Shown in pieces: positions 1 to 6,518 of a stretch of DNA of 64,000 bases. Origin of the DNA: Acidimicrobiales bacterium (GTDB lineage Bacteria > Actinomycetota > Acidimicrobiia > Acidimicrobiales > JADJXE01). Every line of letters starts with the position of its first letter. The first letter of the stretch is position 1. The notes beneath the pieces were generated by a model that was given only the letters and a program-made list of their open reading frames with translations, searched no databases and was not told where the DNA came from. The stretch is taken from the NCBI GenBank assembly GCA_016716005.1, contig JADJXE010000001.1, positions 2,307,001-2,371,000 of the forward strand. Direction: 5' to 3'. The position numbers were made by a program, and so were the translations under genes.

Positions 1-941
1 GCCCGCACGGTGGTGGCCGGGGTGAGCCGGCGGGCCTGCTCGGCCGCCTGGCTGCGCTGGCGGTCGGGCAGCTCGACCACCTCGGGTGCCAGGGCCATGA
101 GGAACACGTCGCGAAGGTGCCCGACGAGGGCCTCGGTGAGTGTGCGGGCGTCGCGGCCGGCCGCCGTGGCCCGCGCCACCGCGGCCAGCGCCGCCGCGGT
201 GTCGGCCTCGGCGAGGGCCTCGACCAGCTCGTCGAGGGGCGCCCCCTGGTCGGGCAGCCCGCCGGCCGCCACCACCCGGTCGAGCGCCGAGAGCGTGTCG
301 CGCGCCGAGCCCGCGCCGGCCGTCACCACCCAGTCCACGGCGTCGGGCGGCAGGCCGAGACCGGCGTCGGCCGCCACGTGGCGGACGTGGTCGGCGAGCA
401 CCTCGGCCGGGAGGAGCCGGAACTCGAGGTGCTGGGTGCGGCTCCGGATCGTCGGGAGCACCTTCTGGGGGTCGGTCGTCGCCAGCACGAACACCACGTG
501 CGGCGGCGGCTCCTCCAGGGTCTTCAGCAGGGCGTTCGACGCCGGCTTCGACAGCATGTGGACCTCGTCGAGCACGTACACCTTCGTCCGCCCCGGGTTG
601 CCCAGCGAGGCGCGGGCCGAGAGGTCGCGGATCCCCTCCACGCTGTTGTTGGACGCGGCGTCCAGCTCGAACACGTCGGGCGAGGTGCCGTCGGTGATCG
701 CCACGCACGAGTCGCAGACGCCGCAGGGCTCGCCGTCGCGCAGGTCGGTGCAGTTGAGCGCCTTGGCCAGGATGCGCGCCGTCGAGGTCTTGCCCGTGCC
801 GCGCGGCCCGCTGAACAGGTAGGCGTGGCCGACCCGCTCGTCGCGCACCGCGTTCTTGAGCGCCAGCACGACGTGCTCCTGCCCGAGGAGCTGGTCGAAG
901 CGCTGGGGCCGGTAGCGGCGGTAGAGGGAGGTGTACGACAC
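1..941 (-). CDS. dnaX: DNA polymerase III subunit gamma/tau, 5' part (runs off the left edge)
   Basis: This is the clamp-loader ATPase that loads the beta sliding clamp during replication. The reading starts at GTG (939-941) and opens SYTSLYRRYRPQRF, the standard DnaX N-terminus. It continues through Walker A GPRGTGKTSTAR, a four-cysteine zinc module (C-x8-C-x2-C-x2-C), DAASNNSVEGIRDL and the Walker B/lid stretch DEVHMLSKPASNALLK. About 313 residues are visible, covering the AAA+ domain and the start of the collar. The C-terminal tau part lies outside the window. The 50 bp between it and the sulP stop hold nothing recognisable. The family assignment is secure; how much of a tau extension exists cannot be judged. 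Confidence 0.95.
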   Translation of the reverse strand, partial: MSYTSLYRRYRPQRFDQLLGQEHVVLALKNAVRDERVGHAYLFSGPRGTGKTSTARILAKALNCTDLRDGEPCGVCDSCVAITDGTSPDVFELDAASNNSVEGIRDLSARASLGNPGRTKVYVLDEVHMLSKPASNALLKTLEEPPPHVVFVLATTDPQKVLPTIRSRTQHLEFRLLPAEVLADHVRHVAADAGLGLPPDAVDWVVTAGAGSARDTLSALDRVVAAGGLPDQGAPLDELVEALAEADTAAALAAVARATAAGRDARTLTEALVGHLRDVFLMALAPEVVELPDRQRSQAAEQARRLTPATTVR

Positions 942-991
942 CGGGGGCGAGCCTACCGGCGGGGTGGGTCGGCCCCCGGCGGCCCGGAGCC

Positions 992-2734
992 TCAGGCGCT
1001 GGCCGGGTGGTGCAGCTCCCGGCGCACGTGCCCGCGCGCGTGGGCGACGGCGCCGTCGAGGTCGCTGAACACGTGCCGTTCGTGGGCGAGGTGGTCCAGC
1101 GCCCCGACGGCGCCGAGCGTGCGGAGCTGCTCGTCGCTCGCCCCCTTGACGAGGACGGTGATCCCCCGGGCCTCGAGCTCGGCGACGATCTCCCCGAGGG
1201 CCTGCGCGCCGGTGGCGTCGAGCACCGAGACGTCGGGGAAGCGGAGGATCACGACCTTCACGTCGCTCACTGCGGTGATCTCTGTCAAGAAGCGCTGGGC
1301 CGCGCCGAAGAAGAGGGCGCCGTCGAGTCGGTAGGTGAGGATGTGCTCGTGGAGGAGGTCGTGCTCGACGTCGGCGTCGATCTCGGGCGTGATCGGCTCG
1401 GGGCGGGCGGCGGCGCTGCGGGCCACGGCTCGTAGGGCGAGCACGGCGGCCACGGCCACGCCGACCTCGACGGCCAGGATGAGATCGAACGCGATGGTGA
1501 CCAGGGTGGTCACGGTGAGCACGACCGCGTCGGCAGGGGTCGACCGCAGCACGGCGCGCACGTTGTGCACCTCTACCATCCGCACCGCCGTCACCATGAG
1601 CACCCCGGCCAGCGCGGCGAGCGGGATCCGTGCCACCAACCCGGCGCCCAGGAACACCACGGCGACGAGCACGAGGGCGTGGACGATCGCCGAGACGCGG
1701 GTCCGGGCGCCGGCCCGTACGTTGACCGCCGTCCGGGCGATGGCGCCGGTTGCCGGCATGCCGCCGAAGAGCGGGGTAACCAGGTTGGCCAGGCCCTGGC
1801 CGAACAGCTCGCGGTCGGGGTCGTGGCGAGGGCCGTCGGCCATGCCATCGGCGACCTTGGCCGACAGCAGGCTCTCGATGGCCGCCAGCGCGGCCACTGC
1901 GAACGCGGCGCCGAACAGGTTGCTGATGGCTGTCGGCGGGAGAGCAGGGAGCGACGGCAGCGGCAGGGAGTCGGGGATGGCACCGATGCGGGCCACCTCG
2001 AGGTGAACGACCTCGGCGAGCACGGTGGCCGCCACCACGGCGATGAGCGACGCCGGCAGGGAGCGGTGCAGCCGAGGGAGCGCGGTCATCACCAGGGCGA
2101 CGAGCACGACGAACCCGAGGGAAGCGATGGTGCCGTTCCCCTGGACCGCTTGGAGCACGGCCTTGGCGGCCACGACGGCCGTGTTCTCACCCTCGGGCTT
2201 GGCCACGCCGAGCGCGGCCGGCACCTGCTGCAGGAAGATGATCACGGCGATGCCGATGGTGAAGCCCTCGATCACGGGCCACGGGACGTAGGCGAGGTAC
2301 CGACCGAGCCGGGCCAGGGAAGCGAGGAGGATGAGGCCCCCGGCCAGCAACCCCACGACGAACACCGCGTCGGCGCCATAGCGGGCAACCACCGGGACGA
2401 GCACGACGGTCATGGCGCCCGTGGGTCCGGACACCTGCACGTTGGAGCCGCCGAGCACGCCGGCGACGAGGCCGGCCACGATGGCGGTGATCAGCCCGGC
2501 GGCGGCGCCAAGCCCGGTCGTGATGCCGAAGGCGAGGGCCAGGGGCAGGGCCACCACGCCCACGGTGATCCCGGCCACCACGTCGGCCGTCCAGGAGCGC
2601 CGGAGCCCCGTGTAGTCGGTCCGGCGGGGGAGCAGCCCGCCTACGTTGCCCCCGACGGCGGCCAGCAGGCCCCGAGCCTCGCGGGACGGCCCGCCGTCGT
2701 CATCGAGCGGCCCCGTGGCCGGTGCGGCGGTCAC
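992..2734 (-). CDS. SulP-family anion transporter with STAS domain
   Basis: Inner-membrane SLC26/SulP carrier of 580 residues; substrates in this family include sulfate, bicarbonate and other anions. The N-terminal signature LRRSWTADVVAGITVGVVAL leads into about 10-12 hydrophobic segments, with the conserved SNVQVSGPTGAMTV loop near residue 100. Residues about 455-560 form a cytoplasmic STAS domain containing DVSVLDATGAQAL, the loop that carries the regulatory Ser/Thr in this domain family. The GTG start overlaps the stop of the upstream arsR by 4 nt (GTGA), so the two are translationally coupled. An ArsR repressor therefore probably controls this transporter, and its ligand could be the anion or a linked metal. 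The substrate cannot be read from sequence. A second SulP gene lies at 52282-54042. Confidence 0.9.
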   Translation of the reverse strand: MTAAPATGPLDDDGGPSREARGLLAAVGGNVGGLLPRRTDYTGLRRSWTADVVAGITVGVVALPLALAFGITTGLGAAAGLITAIVAGLVAGVLGGSNVQVSGPTGAMTVVLVPVVARYGADAVFVVGLLAGGLILLASLARLGRYLAYVPWPVIEGFTIGIAVIIFLQQVPAALGVAKPEGENTAVVAAKAVLQAVQGNGTIASLGFVVLVALVMTALPRLHRSLPASLIAVVAATVLAEVVHLEVARIGAIPDSLPLPSLPALPPTAISNLFGAAFAVAALAAIESLLSAKVADGMADGPRHDPDRELFGQGLANLVTPLFGGMPATGAIARTAVNVRAGARTRVSAIVHALVLVAVVFLGAGLVARIPLAALAGVLMVTAVRMVEVHNVRAVLRSTPADAVVLTVTTLVTIAFDLILAVEVGVAVAAVLALRAVARSAAARPEPITPEIDADVEHDLLHEHILTYRLDGALFFGAAQRFLTEITAVSDVKVVILRFPDVSVLDATGAQALGEIVAELEARGITVLVKGASDEQLRTLGAVGALDHLAHERHVFSDLDGAVAHARGHVRRELHHPASA

Positions 2735-3129
2735 CGGCGATCGACCGATGCGCTGAGACCGGCCAGCAGGTCGCGGGTCTCGGCGAGGGAGTTCATGAGG
2801 AGCCGCTTGGCCACGGCGAGGAGGTCAGCGAGGAGCGGGTCCTTCAAGGCGTAGAACACCGAGGGCCCGACCTTCCTGGTGCTGACCAGGCCGGCCCGGC
2901 GCAGCACCGCGAGCTGCTGCGAGAGGTGGGACGGCTCGATCCCGACATCGGGCTGGAGGCTGCCCACCGACCGCTCGCCGTCGCACAGCAGCTCCAGCAC
3001 CCGGATGCGCGCCGGGTGGGCGAGGGCCTTGAAGAGGTCGGCCTTGACCACCGACAGGGGGACGTCCAGGTCGCCAGCCGTCGGAGCGGACCCTGTCCTG
3101 CTCTCCTGCTCATCTGCGGATGTCATCAT
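2731..3129 (-). CDS. ArsR-family winged-helix transcriptional repressor
   Basis: Small DNA-binding repressor of about 132 residues. The winged-helix core runs KADLFKALAHPARIRVLELL ... SVGSLQPDVGIEPSHLSQQL ... AVLRRAGLVSTRKVGPSVFY, the ArsR layout with recognition helix EPSHLSQQLAVLR. Only one cysteine is visible, in the LLCDGERSV helix, so a classic CxC arsenite site is absent and the inducer is unknown. Two adjacent ATG codons (3129 and 3126) begin the protein. I chose the first because a TATCAT -10 box ends 7 nt upstream, which predicts a leaderless transcript. A palindrome covers this start and the -10, so autorepression is likely. The gene is coupled to the downstream sulP by a GTGA overlap. 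Confidence 0.85.
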   Translation of the reverse strand: MMTSADEQESRTGSAPTAGDLDVPLSVVKADLFKALAHPARIRVLELLCDGERSVGSLQPDVGIEPSHLSQQLAVLRRAGLVSTRKVGPSVFYALKDPLLADLLAVAKRLLMNSLAETRDLLAGLSASVDRR

Positions 3130-3142
3130 ATGTGTGATGATA
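3123..3142 (-). promoter_or_regulatory. arsR promoter (-10) and overlapping palindromic operator
   Basis: The palindrome TCATCATATGTGTGATGA occupies 3123-3140 (8-2-8, seven of eight pairs matching). It covers the arsR start codon and most of a -10 hexamer TATCAT (minus strand, 3137-3142). The hexamer ends 7 nt before the ATG, so transcription would begin at or next to the start codon. Repressor bound here would block initiation directly. No convincing -35 is visible in the GC-rich DNA upstream. Confidence 0.55.
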
Positions 3143-3175
3143 AGGATAGCGGGAGCGCCGGGCCCGGCCGCGTCG

Positions 3176-3313
3176 GTGCCCGCCACCTCAGGTGGCGGCC
3201 AGGCGATCTGCGGCACACGGCAGGTTCCGCTGAGAGCTGCTGCCTCCCGGCCCTGACTCGGTTCACGGGCTGCCGTTGCACAGGACCCGGCCGCCACGTG
3301 ACGTGGCGGGCAC
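3176..3313 (-). ncRNA. ffs: 4.5S signal recognition particle RNA (bacterial small SRP RNA)
   Basis: This is the RNA core of the signal recognition particle, which binds Ffh and targets membrane proteins. On the minus strand the conserved helix-8 core reads GTCAGGGCCGGGAGGCAGC, with a GGGA tetraloop complement at 3245-3248. It is preceded by CCCGTGAACCGA and followed by GTGTGCCG, as in other bacterial SRP RNAs. ACGGCAG and CTGCCGT pair to close the apical part. Outside this, 3286-3313 and 3176-3203 pair as a 28-bp helix with two mismatches and one wobble. I take that helix as the terminal rod, giving about 138 nt; a covariance-model hit would probably cover about 3195-3295. Location beside tRNA-Ser, tadA and dnaX agrees with other actinobacteria. 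The exact ends are uncertain. Confidence 0.8.
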
Positions 3314-3343
3314 GCATCGCAGGATAGCCTCGTCCCGCTCCAG

Positions 3344-3428
3344 GGAGGGATGCGAGAGCGGACGAATCGGCACGCCTGGAGAGCGTGTGTGGGGCAACCC
3401 ACCGTGGGTTCGAATCCCACTCCCTCCG
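3344..3428 (+). tRNA. tRNA-Ser (anticodon GGA)
   Basis: Class II tRNA of 85 nt. The acceptor GGAGGGA (3344-3350) pairs with TCCCTCC (3421-3427), and the discriminator is G at 3428. The anticodon arm CACGC-CTGGAGA-GCGTG gives GGA, reading UCC/UCU. A long variable arm (TGTGGGGCAACCCACC) and a T arm GTGGGTTCGAATCCCAC are present. CCA is not encoded. Confidence 0.95.
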
Positions 3429-3465
3429 CCGCGGTCACCCGGTGCGCTCCCCTAGCCTGCCGCCC

Positions 3466-3918
3466 GTGGACGACGACGACGCCATGCTGACGGCCCTGAC
3501 CGAGGCCGAGGCGGCCCTCGCCCACGACGACGTGCCCGTCGGGGCCGTCTGCGTCGCACACGGGCGGGTGGTCGCCCGGCGGCACAACGAGCGCGAGCTG
3601 CTGGGGGATCCCACGGCCCACGCCGAGCTCCTCGCCCTGCGCGACGCCGCGGCCGACCTCGGCTCGTGGCGCCTGCACGAGGTCACCCTGGTCGTCACCC
3701 TGGAGCCGTGCCCGATGTGCGCCGGCGCGCTGGTCAACGCGCGGGTCGCTCGGGTCGTGTTCGGCGCCCCCGATCCCAAGGCCGGCGCGTGCGGGTCGCT
3801 CTACAACCTGTGCGCCGATCCCCGCCTGAACCACGAGGTCGCGGTCACCGCGGGCGTGCAGGCGGAGCGGTGCGGGGCCCTCCTGGCCGGGTTCTTCGCC
3901 CGGCGGAGGGGCACCTAG
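3466..3918 (+). CDS. tadA: tRNA-specific adenosine deaminase (A34 to I34)
   Basis: Zinc deaminase that converts A34 to inosine in tRNA-Arg(ACG). The CMP/dCMP-deaminase core is complete: the catalytic HAE motif at residues 52-54 in PTAHAEL and the zinc cysteines in PCPMCAGAL (C82, C85). DDVPVGAVCV begins the fold and GACGSLYNL follows. The protein is 150 residues, the usual TadA length. I chose GTG at 3466 over ATG at 3484 because it supplies the first helix (DDDDAMLTALTEAEAALA) expected before the VPVGAV strand. It sits between two serine tRNA genes, 38 nt after tRNA-Ser(GGA). Confidence 0.93.
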   Translation: MDDDDAMLTALTEAEAALAHDDVPVGAVCVAHGRVVARRHNERELLGDPTAHAELLALRDAAADLGSWRLHEVTLVVTLEPCPMCAGALVNARVARVVFGAPDPKAGACGSLYNLCADPRLNHEVAVTAGVQAERCGALLAGFFARRRGT

Positions 3919-3939
3919 GCGCGGCTACCATCTGCGCCC

Positions 3940-4026
3940 GGAAGGATGCCAGAGCGGACGAATGGGACGGCCTCGAAAGCCGTTGTGGTCTTCGGGCCAC
4001 CGTGGGTTCGAATCCCACTCCTTCCG
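3940..4026 (+). tRNA. tRNA-Ser (anticodon CGA), target of an integrated islet
   Basis: Class II tRNA of 87 nt. The acceptor GGAAGGA (3940-3946) pairs with TCCTTCC (4019-4025), with discriminator G4026. The anticodon arm ACGGC-CTCGAAA-GCCGT gives CGA, reading UCG. The variable arm is TGTGGTCTTCGGGCCACC. CCA may be encoded (4027-4029). The last 17 nt plus two following bases recur exactly at 5462-5480, marking this gene as an integration site that the element left intact. Confidence 0.95.
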
Positions 4027-4028
4027 CC
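4010..4028 (+). repeat. att-like direct repeat, left copy (tRNA-Ser 3' end)
   Basis: The 19-bp sequence GAATCCCACTCCTTCCGCC at the 3' end of tRNA-Ser(CGA) is repeated perfectly, in the same orientation, at 5462-5480. This is the usual footprint of a tyrosine integrase that recombines within a tRNA 3' end and restores it. Confidence 0.75.
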
Positions 4029-4451
4029 ACCGCGGGTCACGGTCGCCACCAGCACATGCCAGTGCAGTTGGGGGTCACCGGCCCGACTGGTGCGATGCCG
4101 GAATGCCGTCCCCGCGAACGCGGGGCCCGGCAGGCGGCGGGTCCCTCGCGGGGACACGGGCACCCCCACCGCGGCCCGGTTGTTGGTACCCAGCCGCACG
4201 TGGCACGCCTCGCGCTCCAACCAGCTGAGCGCCTCCGCCACCGCCGTCCGGCCGGCGTCGACCACGGCTGCCTGCATCAACGGGTCGCCCAACGCGTAGA
4301 CGACCGACACCGACTTCGGGACCGAGGACGTCAGATCGCACCCGGCACCCGCCGCCGAAGGGAGCGGAGCTGTCCGCCTCTGGGGGTCATCCCCGATCCG
4401 GGCGCCACCCGGCCCGCGAATCCGGCGGCCGGTCTGGTAGAGCTCCGTCAT
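4029..4451 (-). pseudogene. MobF/TrwC-type conjugative relaxase remnant
   Basis: The minus-strand reading contains CDLTSSVPKSVSVVYALGD, then EALSWLEREACHVRLGTNN and AFRHRTSRAGDPQLHWHVLV. These are the mid-domain motifs of TrwC relaxases, including the HxH metal-binding strand (normally QLHTH). The N-terminal part with the catalytic tyrosines is missing: MTELYQTGRR onward does not resemble a relaxase start. The 3' part is cut where the sequence meets the tRNA-Ser 3' end at about 4029, and the open frame then runs nonsensically into the tRNA. About 140 of the usual 900 or more residues remain, so it cannot be functional. The truncation at the att repeat suggests the element lost material when it integrated or decayed. 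Confidence 0.7.
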
Positions 4452-4499
4452 ACGCGGAGTCGAGCGAGGCGCGGGGGCGCCGGGGTCCGTGGCCCAGGC

Positions 4500-4541
4500 A
4501 TGAGTCTCGACTCATGATGAGTGAAGAGTCATACTGCTCCG
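4500..4541 (+). promoter_or_regulatory. higBA promoter with palindromic operator
   Basis: ATGAGTC-TC-GACTCAT (4500-4515) is a perfect 7-2-7 palindrome, followed by a looser ATGA...TCAT pair at 4517-4532. A possible promoter overlaps them: -35 TCGACT (4507-4512), 17-bp spacer, -10 CATACT (4530-4535). The predicted start falls at the GTG codon 4542, so the toxin mRNA would be leaderless. The arrangement fits autoregulation by the XRE antitoxin. Confidence 0.5.
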
Positions 4542-4898
4542 GTGTGGGAGGTCGAGGTCACCGATCAGCTCCTCGAGTGGTGGCAGACCCTCGCCGACGA
4601 TCAGCGAGAGGCAGACACCGACCGGGTGGATCTCCTCGCTGAGCGAGGCCCCGATCTCGGTCGCCCGGTGGTCGATCGGATCCACAGGTCGAGGCATCAA
4701 TCGATGAAGGAGCTGCGAGCGGCCAGAGGCGGTGCGTTGCGGGTGCTGTTCTGCTTCGACCCGCGTCGCACGGCGATCTTGCTGCTGGGTGGCGACAAGT
4801 CGGGCGAGTGGAACGACTGGTACGAGTGGGCGGTTCCACTCGTCGACGAGCTGTATGACGAGTACCTCCGCGAGCTCGGAGAGGAAGGATCGACCTGA
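4542..4898 (+). CDS. higB: HigB/RelE-type toxin (Gp49-like family)
   Basis: Predicted ribosome-associated mRNA interferase of 118 residues. It begins WEVEVTDQLLEWWQTL and carries SRHQSMKELRAARGGALRVL followed by CFDPRRTAILLLGGDK, the hallmark core of the HigB / phage Gp49-like toxin family. An upstream in-frame GTG at 4521 would add seven residues. I prefer 4542 because family members begin at the WEVE strand and a -10 box is correctly placed for a leaderless start there. Its stop overlaps the antitoxin start (TGATG), giving the toxin-first order typical of higBA. It lies inside the tRNA-Ser islet, where addiction modules commonly stabilise the element. Confidence 0.82.
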   Translation: MWEVEVTDQLLEWWQTLADDQREADTDRVDLLAERGPDLGRPVVDRIHRSRHQSMKELRAARGGALRVLFCFDPRRTAILLLGGDKSGEWNDWYEWAVPLVDELYDEYLRELGEEGST

Positions 4899-5227
4899 TG
4901 GCACGAACCAAGTTCTCCGAGCTCCGCGAGCAGGTGGTGGCCCAGCCGGGCGCGCCGGAGCGTCTGGCCGCGCGACGCGACGAGACGCTCGAGGAGATCC
5001 GCCTGTACGAGCTGCGTCATCGGGGGGCGATCAGCCAAGCCGAGCTGGCCGGGCGTCTCGAGGTGACCCAGGGGGCGATCTCCAAGCTCGAGCACTCCGA
5101 CGACGTCCGGGTCTCGACGCTGCGCCAGTACGTGGAGGCGCTGGGAGCCCGCTTGGAGCTCGTCGCGGTGTTCGACGACGAGGATCGGCGGATCCCGATC
5201 CATCTCGGCAAGGGCACCGCTGCCTGA
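4898..5227 (+). CDS. higA: XRE-family antitoxin of the higBA pair
   Basis: Cognate antitoxin and autorepressor, 109 residues. An N-terminal helical stretch (KFSELREQVVAQPGAPERLA) precedes the Cro/CI-type helix-turn-helix ISQAELAGRLEVTQGAISKLE at about residues 45-66. RVSTLRQYVEALGARLELVAVF then forms the last helix and strand. The ATG shares its A with the toxin's TGA, so the pair is co-translated. The palindrome at 4500-4515 is the obvious binding site. The HTH in the middle and the C-terminal strand are standard for HigA-type proteins. Confidence 0.85.
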   Translation: MARTKFSELREQVVAQPGAPERLAARRDETLEEIRLYELRHRGAISQAELAGRLEVTQGAISKLEHSDDVRVSTLRQYVEALGARLELVAVFDDEDRRIPIHLGKGTAA

Positions 5228-5461
5228 GCGACACGGCTGCCGTCGTCGGTTCGCCCGGCGTCTGGCGTCTGGCGTGTCGTGAACGTCGTGCAGGAGAACG
5301 GCCGGCGAGCAGTCGGGAGGGCGCGGCCGACCGAACACCGACATGAGCGGCCGGCGAGGGAGCGCACCTGCGACTCCCGGTGCAACTCCCGCCCGACTTC
5401 AGCTTCGCGCGCTCGGGTCGTCCCGCCAGCCACAATGTCTGGAGAGCGTCGGCTGGAAGGG

Positions 5462-5480
5462 GAATCCCACTCCTTCCGCC
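5462..5480 (+). repeat. att-like direct repeat, right copy
   Basis: Exact 19-bp copy of 4010-4028 standing alone, with no tRNA body upstream (preceding bases GGCTGGAAGGG). It marks the far end of the tRNA-Ser islet. The CDF ribosome-binding site and start follow within 20 bp. Confidence 0.75.
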
Positions 5481-5499
5481 GACGGGAGGTGACGGCGGC

Positions 5500-6450
5500 A
5501 TGAGCGCTGCGCTGGGCCCGAGAGCCGGCCGGGAGCGGCCGACGCTCACGCGCTACGCGTGGCTCTCCATCGCCGCGGCTCTCGTGACGATGGGCCTCAA
5601 GGCGGGCGCCTACCTGATCACGGGCTCCGTCGGCCTGCTGTCCGACGCCATGGAGTCGACCGTGAACCTGGTGGCCGCCGTGGTCGCCCTGTGGGCGCTG
5701 CACCTGGCCGCCCGTCCGCCCGACGAGAGCCACCACTACGGGCACACCAAGGCCGAGTACTTCTCGGCCGGGGTCGAGGGGCTGATGATCTTCGTGGCCG
5801 CCGGCGCCATCATCTGGACGGCCGTCCACCGCTTTCTCAACCCGCAGGCGCTCGAGCGGGTGGGTGCCGGCCTGGCCGTCTCGATGGTGGCCGCGGGGGT
5901 GAACCTGGGGGTGGCGCTGGTGCTGCTGCGGGCCGGCCGCGAGCACCGCTCGATCACCCTGACGGCCGACGGCCGCCACCTGCTCACCGACGTGTGGACG
6001 TCGTGCGGGGTGCTGGTGGCCGTGCTGGCGGTGGGCCTCACCGGGTGGGAGTGGCTCGACCCCACCATCGCCCTGATCGTGGGCGTGAACATCCTCGTCG
6101 CCGGGGTCGTGCTGATCCGGCGCTCGTCGGCCGGGCTGATGGACGCCGCCCTCCCGCTCGCCGACCAGGACGCCATCGACCTCGTGCTGGAGCACTACGG
6201 CGGCGAGGGGGTGCAGTTCCACGCCCTGCGCACCAGGGAGTCGGGGCACCGGCGCTTCGTGTCGGTCCACGTGCTCGTCCCCGGGGCCTGGACCGTGCAG
6301 CAGGGTCACGACCTGCTGGAGCGCCTCGAGGCCGAGCTGGGCGAGGCCCTTCCCGGCGCGGTGGTGTTCACGCACCTGGAGCCGGTCGAGGACCCGGCCT
6401 CCTGGGCGGACTCCGACCTGTCGCCCGGCGACCGGCACCCGCGGGAGTAG
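5500..6450 (+). CDS. Cation diffusion facilitator (CDF) family metal transporter
   Basis: Proton-coupled divalent metal exporter of 316 residues (Zn/Fe/Mn-type family; the metal is unknown). The N-terminal membrane domain has TRYAWLSIAAALVTMGLKAG, the metal-site motif LLSDAMEST, HHYGHTKAEYFSAG and a second site DGRHLLTDVWTSCG. The last roughly 90 residues are a cytoplasmic domain (VQFHALRTRESGHRRFVSVH). I chose ATG 5500 because GGGAGGTG lies 7 nt upstream and homology begins shortly after it. Earlier in-frame codons would read backwards through the att repeat. The islet has inserted directly in front of it, so its original upstream region has been replaced. Confidence 0.88.
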   Translation: MSAALGPRAGRERPTLTRYAWLSIAAALVTMGLKAGAYLITGSVGLLSDAMESTVNLVAAVVALWALHLAARPPDESHHYGHTKAEYFSAGVEGLMIFVAAGAIIWTAVHRFLNPQALERVGAGLAVSMVAAGVNLGVALVLLRAGREHRSITLTADGRHLLTDVWTSCGVLVAVLAVGLTGWEWLDPTIALIVGVNILVAGVVLIRRSSAGLMDAALPLADQDAIDLVLEHYGGEGVQFHALRTRESGHRRFVSVHVLVPGAWTVQQGHDLLERLEAELGEALPGAVVFTHLEPVEDPASWADSDLSPGDRHPRE

Positions 6451-6518
6451 CGGGGCGCCCGTCGCTCGCGACGACCCGACCGGTGGGGTTGGGGGGCCCC
6501 GCCTCTACCCTCCACCCC

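Larger units (their letters stand above)
4010..5480. mobile_element. tRNA-Ser(CGA) islet: decayed conjugative/integrative element remnant
   Basis: A 1.45 kb segment bounded by perfect 19-bp repeats of the tRNA 3' end. It holds a truncated MobF-type relaxase reading (4029-4451, minus) and a higBA toxin-antitoxin pair (4542-5227, plus). About 230 bp at 5228-5461 contain no gene I can support. No integrase is present. Base composition differs from the flanks: 4501-4680 contains 66 A/T in 180 bases by hand count (63 % GC), against 73-78 % in two 60-base samples elsewhere. Before integration the tRNA would have ended about 20 bp upstream of the CDF gene start. I infer the remains of an integrative conjugative element, with the addiction module as the surviving cargo. 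Confidence 0.7.

Noticed and set aside
1565..2854. Long plus-strand open frame opposite sulP and arsR
   Set aside because: His/Gly/Arg-rich translation without domains; it is an antisense shadow of high-GC coding sequence.
3176..3313. Inverted pair of REP-like palindromes resembling a miniature transposon
   Set aside because: The sequence between them carries the conserved SRP RNA core, so the arms are better read as the terminal helix of the ffs transcript.
3410..3428. Third copy of the att-like tRNA-Ser 3' end at tRNA-Ser(GGA)
   Set aside because: It is the normal 3' end of an intact tRNA gene and differs by one base from the CGA copy; similarity reflects tRNA relatedness, not another islet end.
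5228..5461. Possible small ORFs in the right part of the tRNA-Ser islet
   Set aside because: No ribosome-binding site, no coherent codon bias and no recognisable motif.
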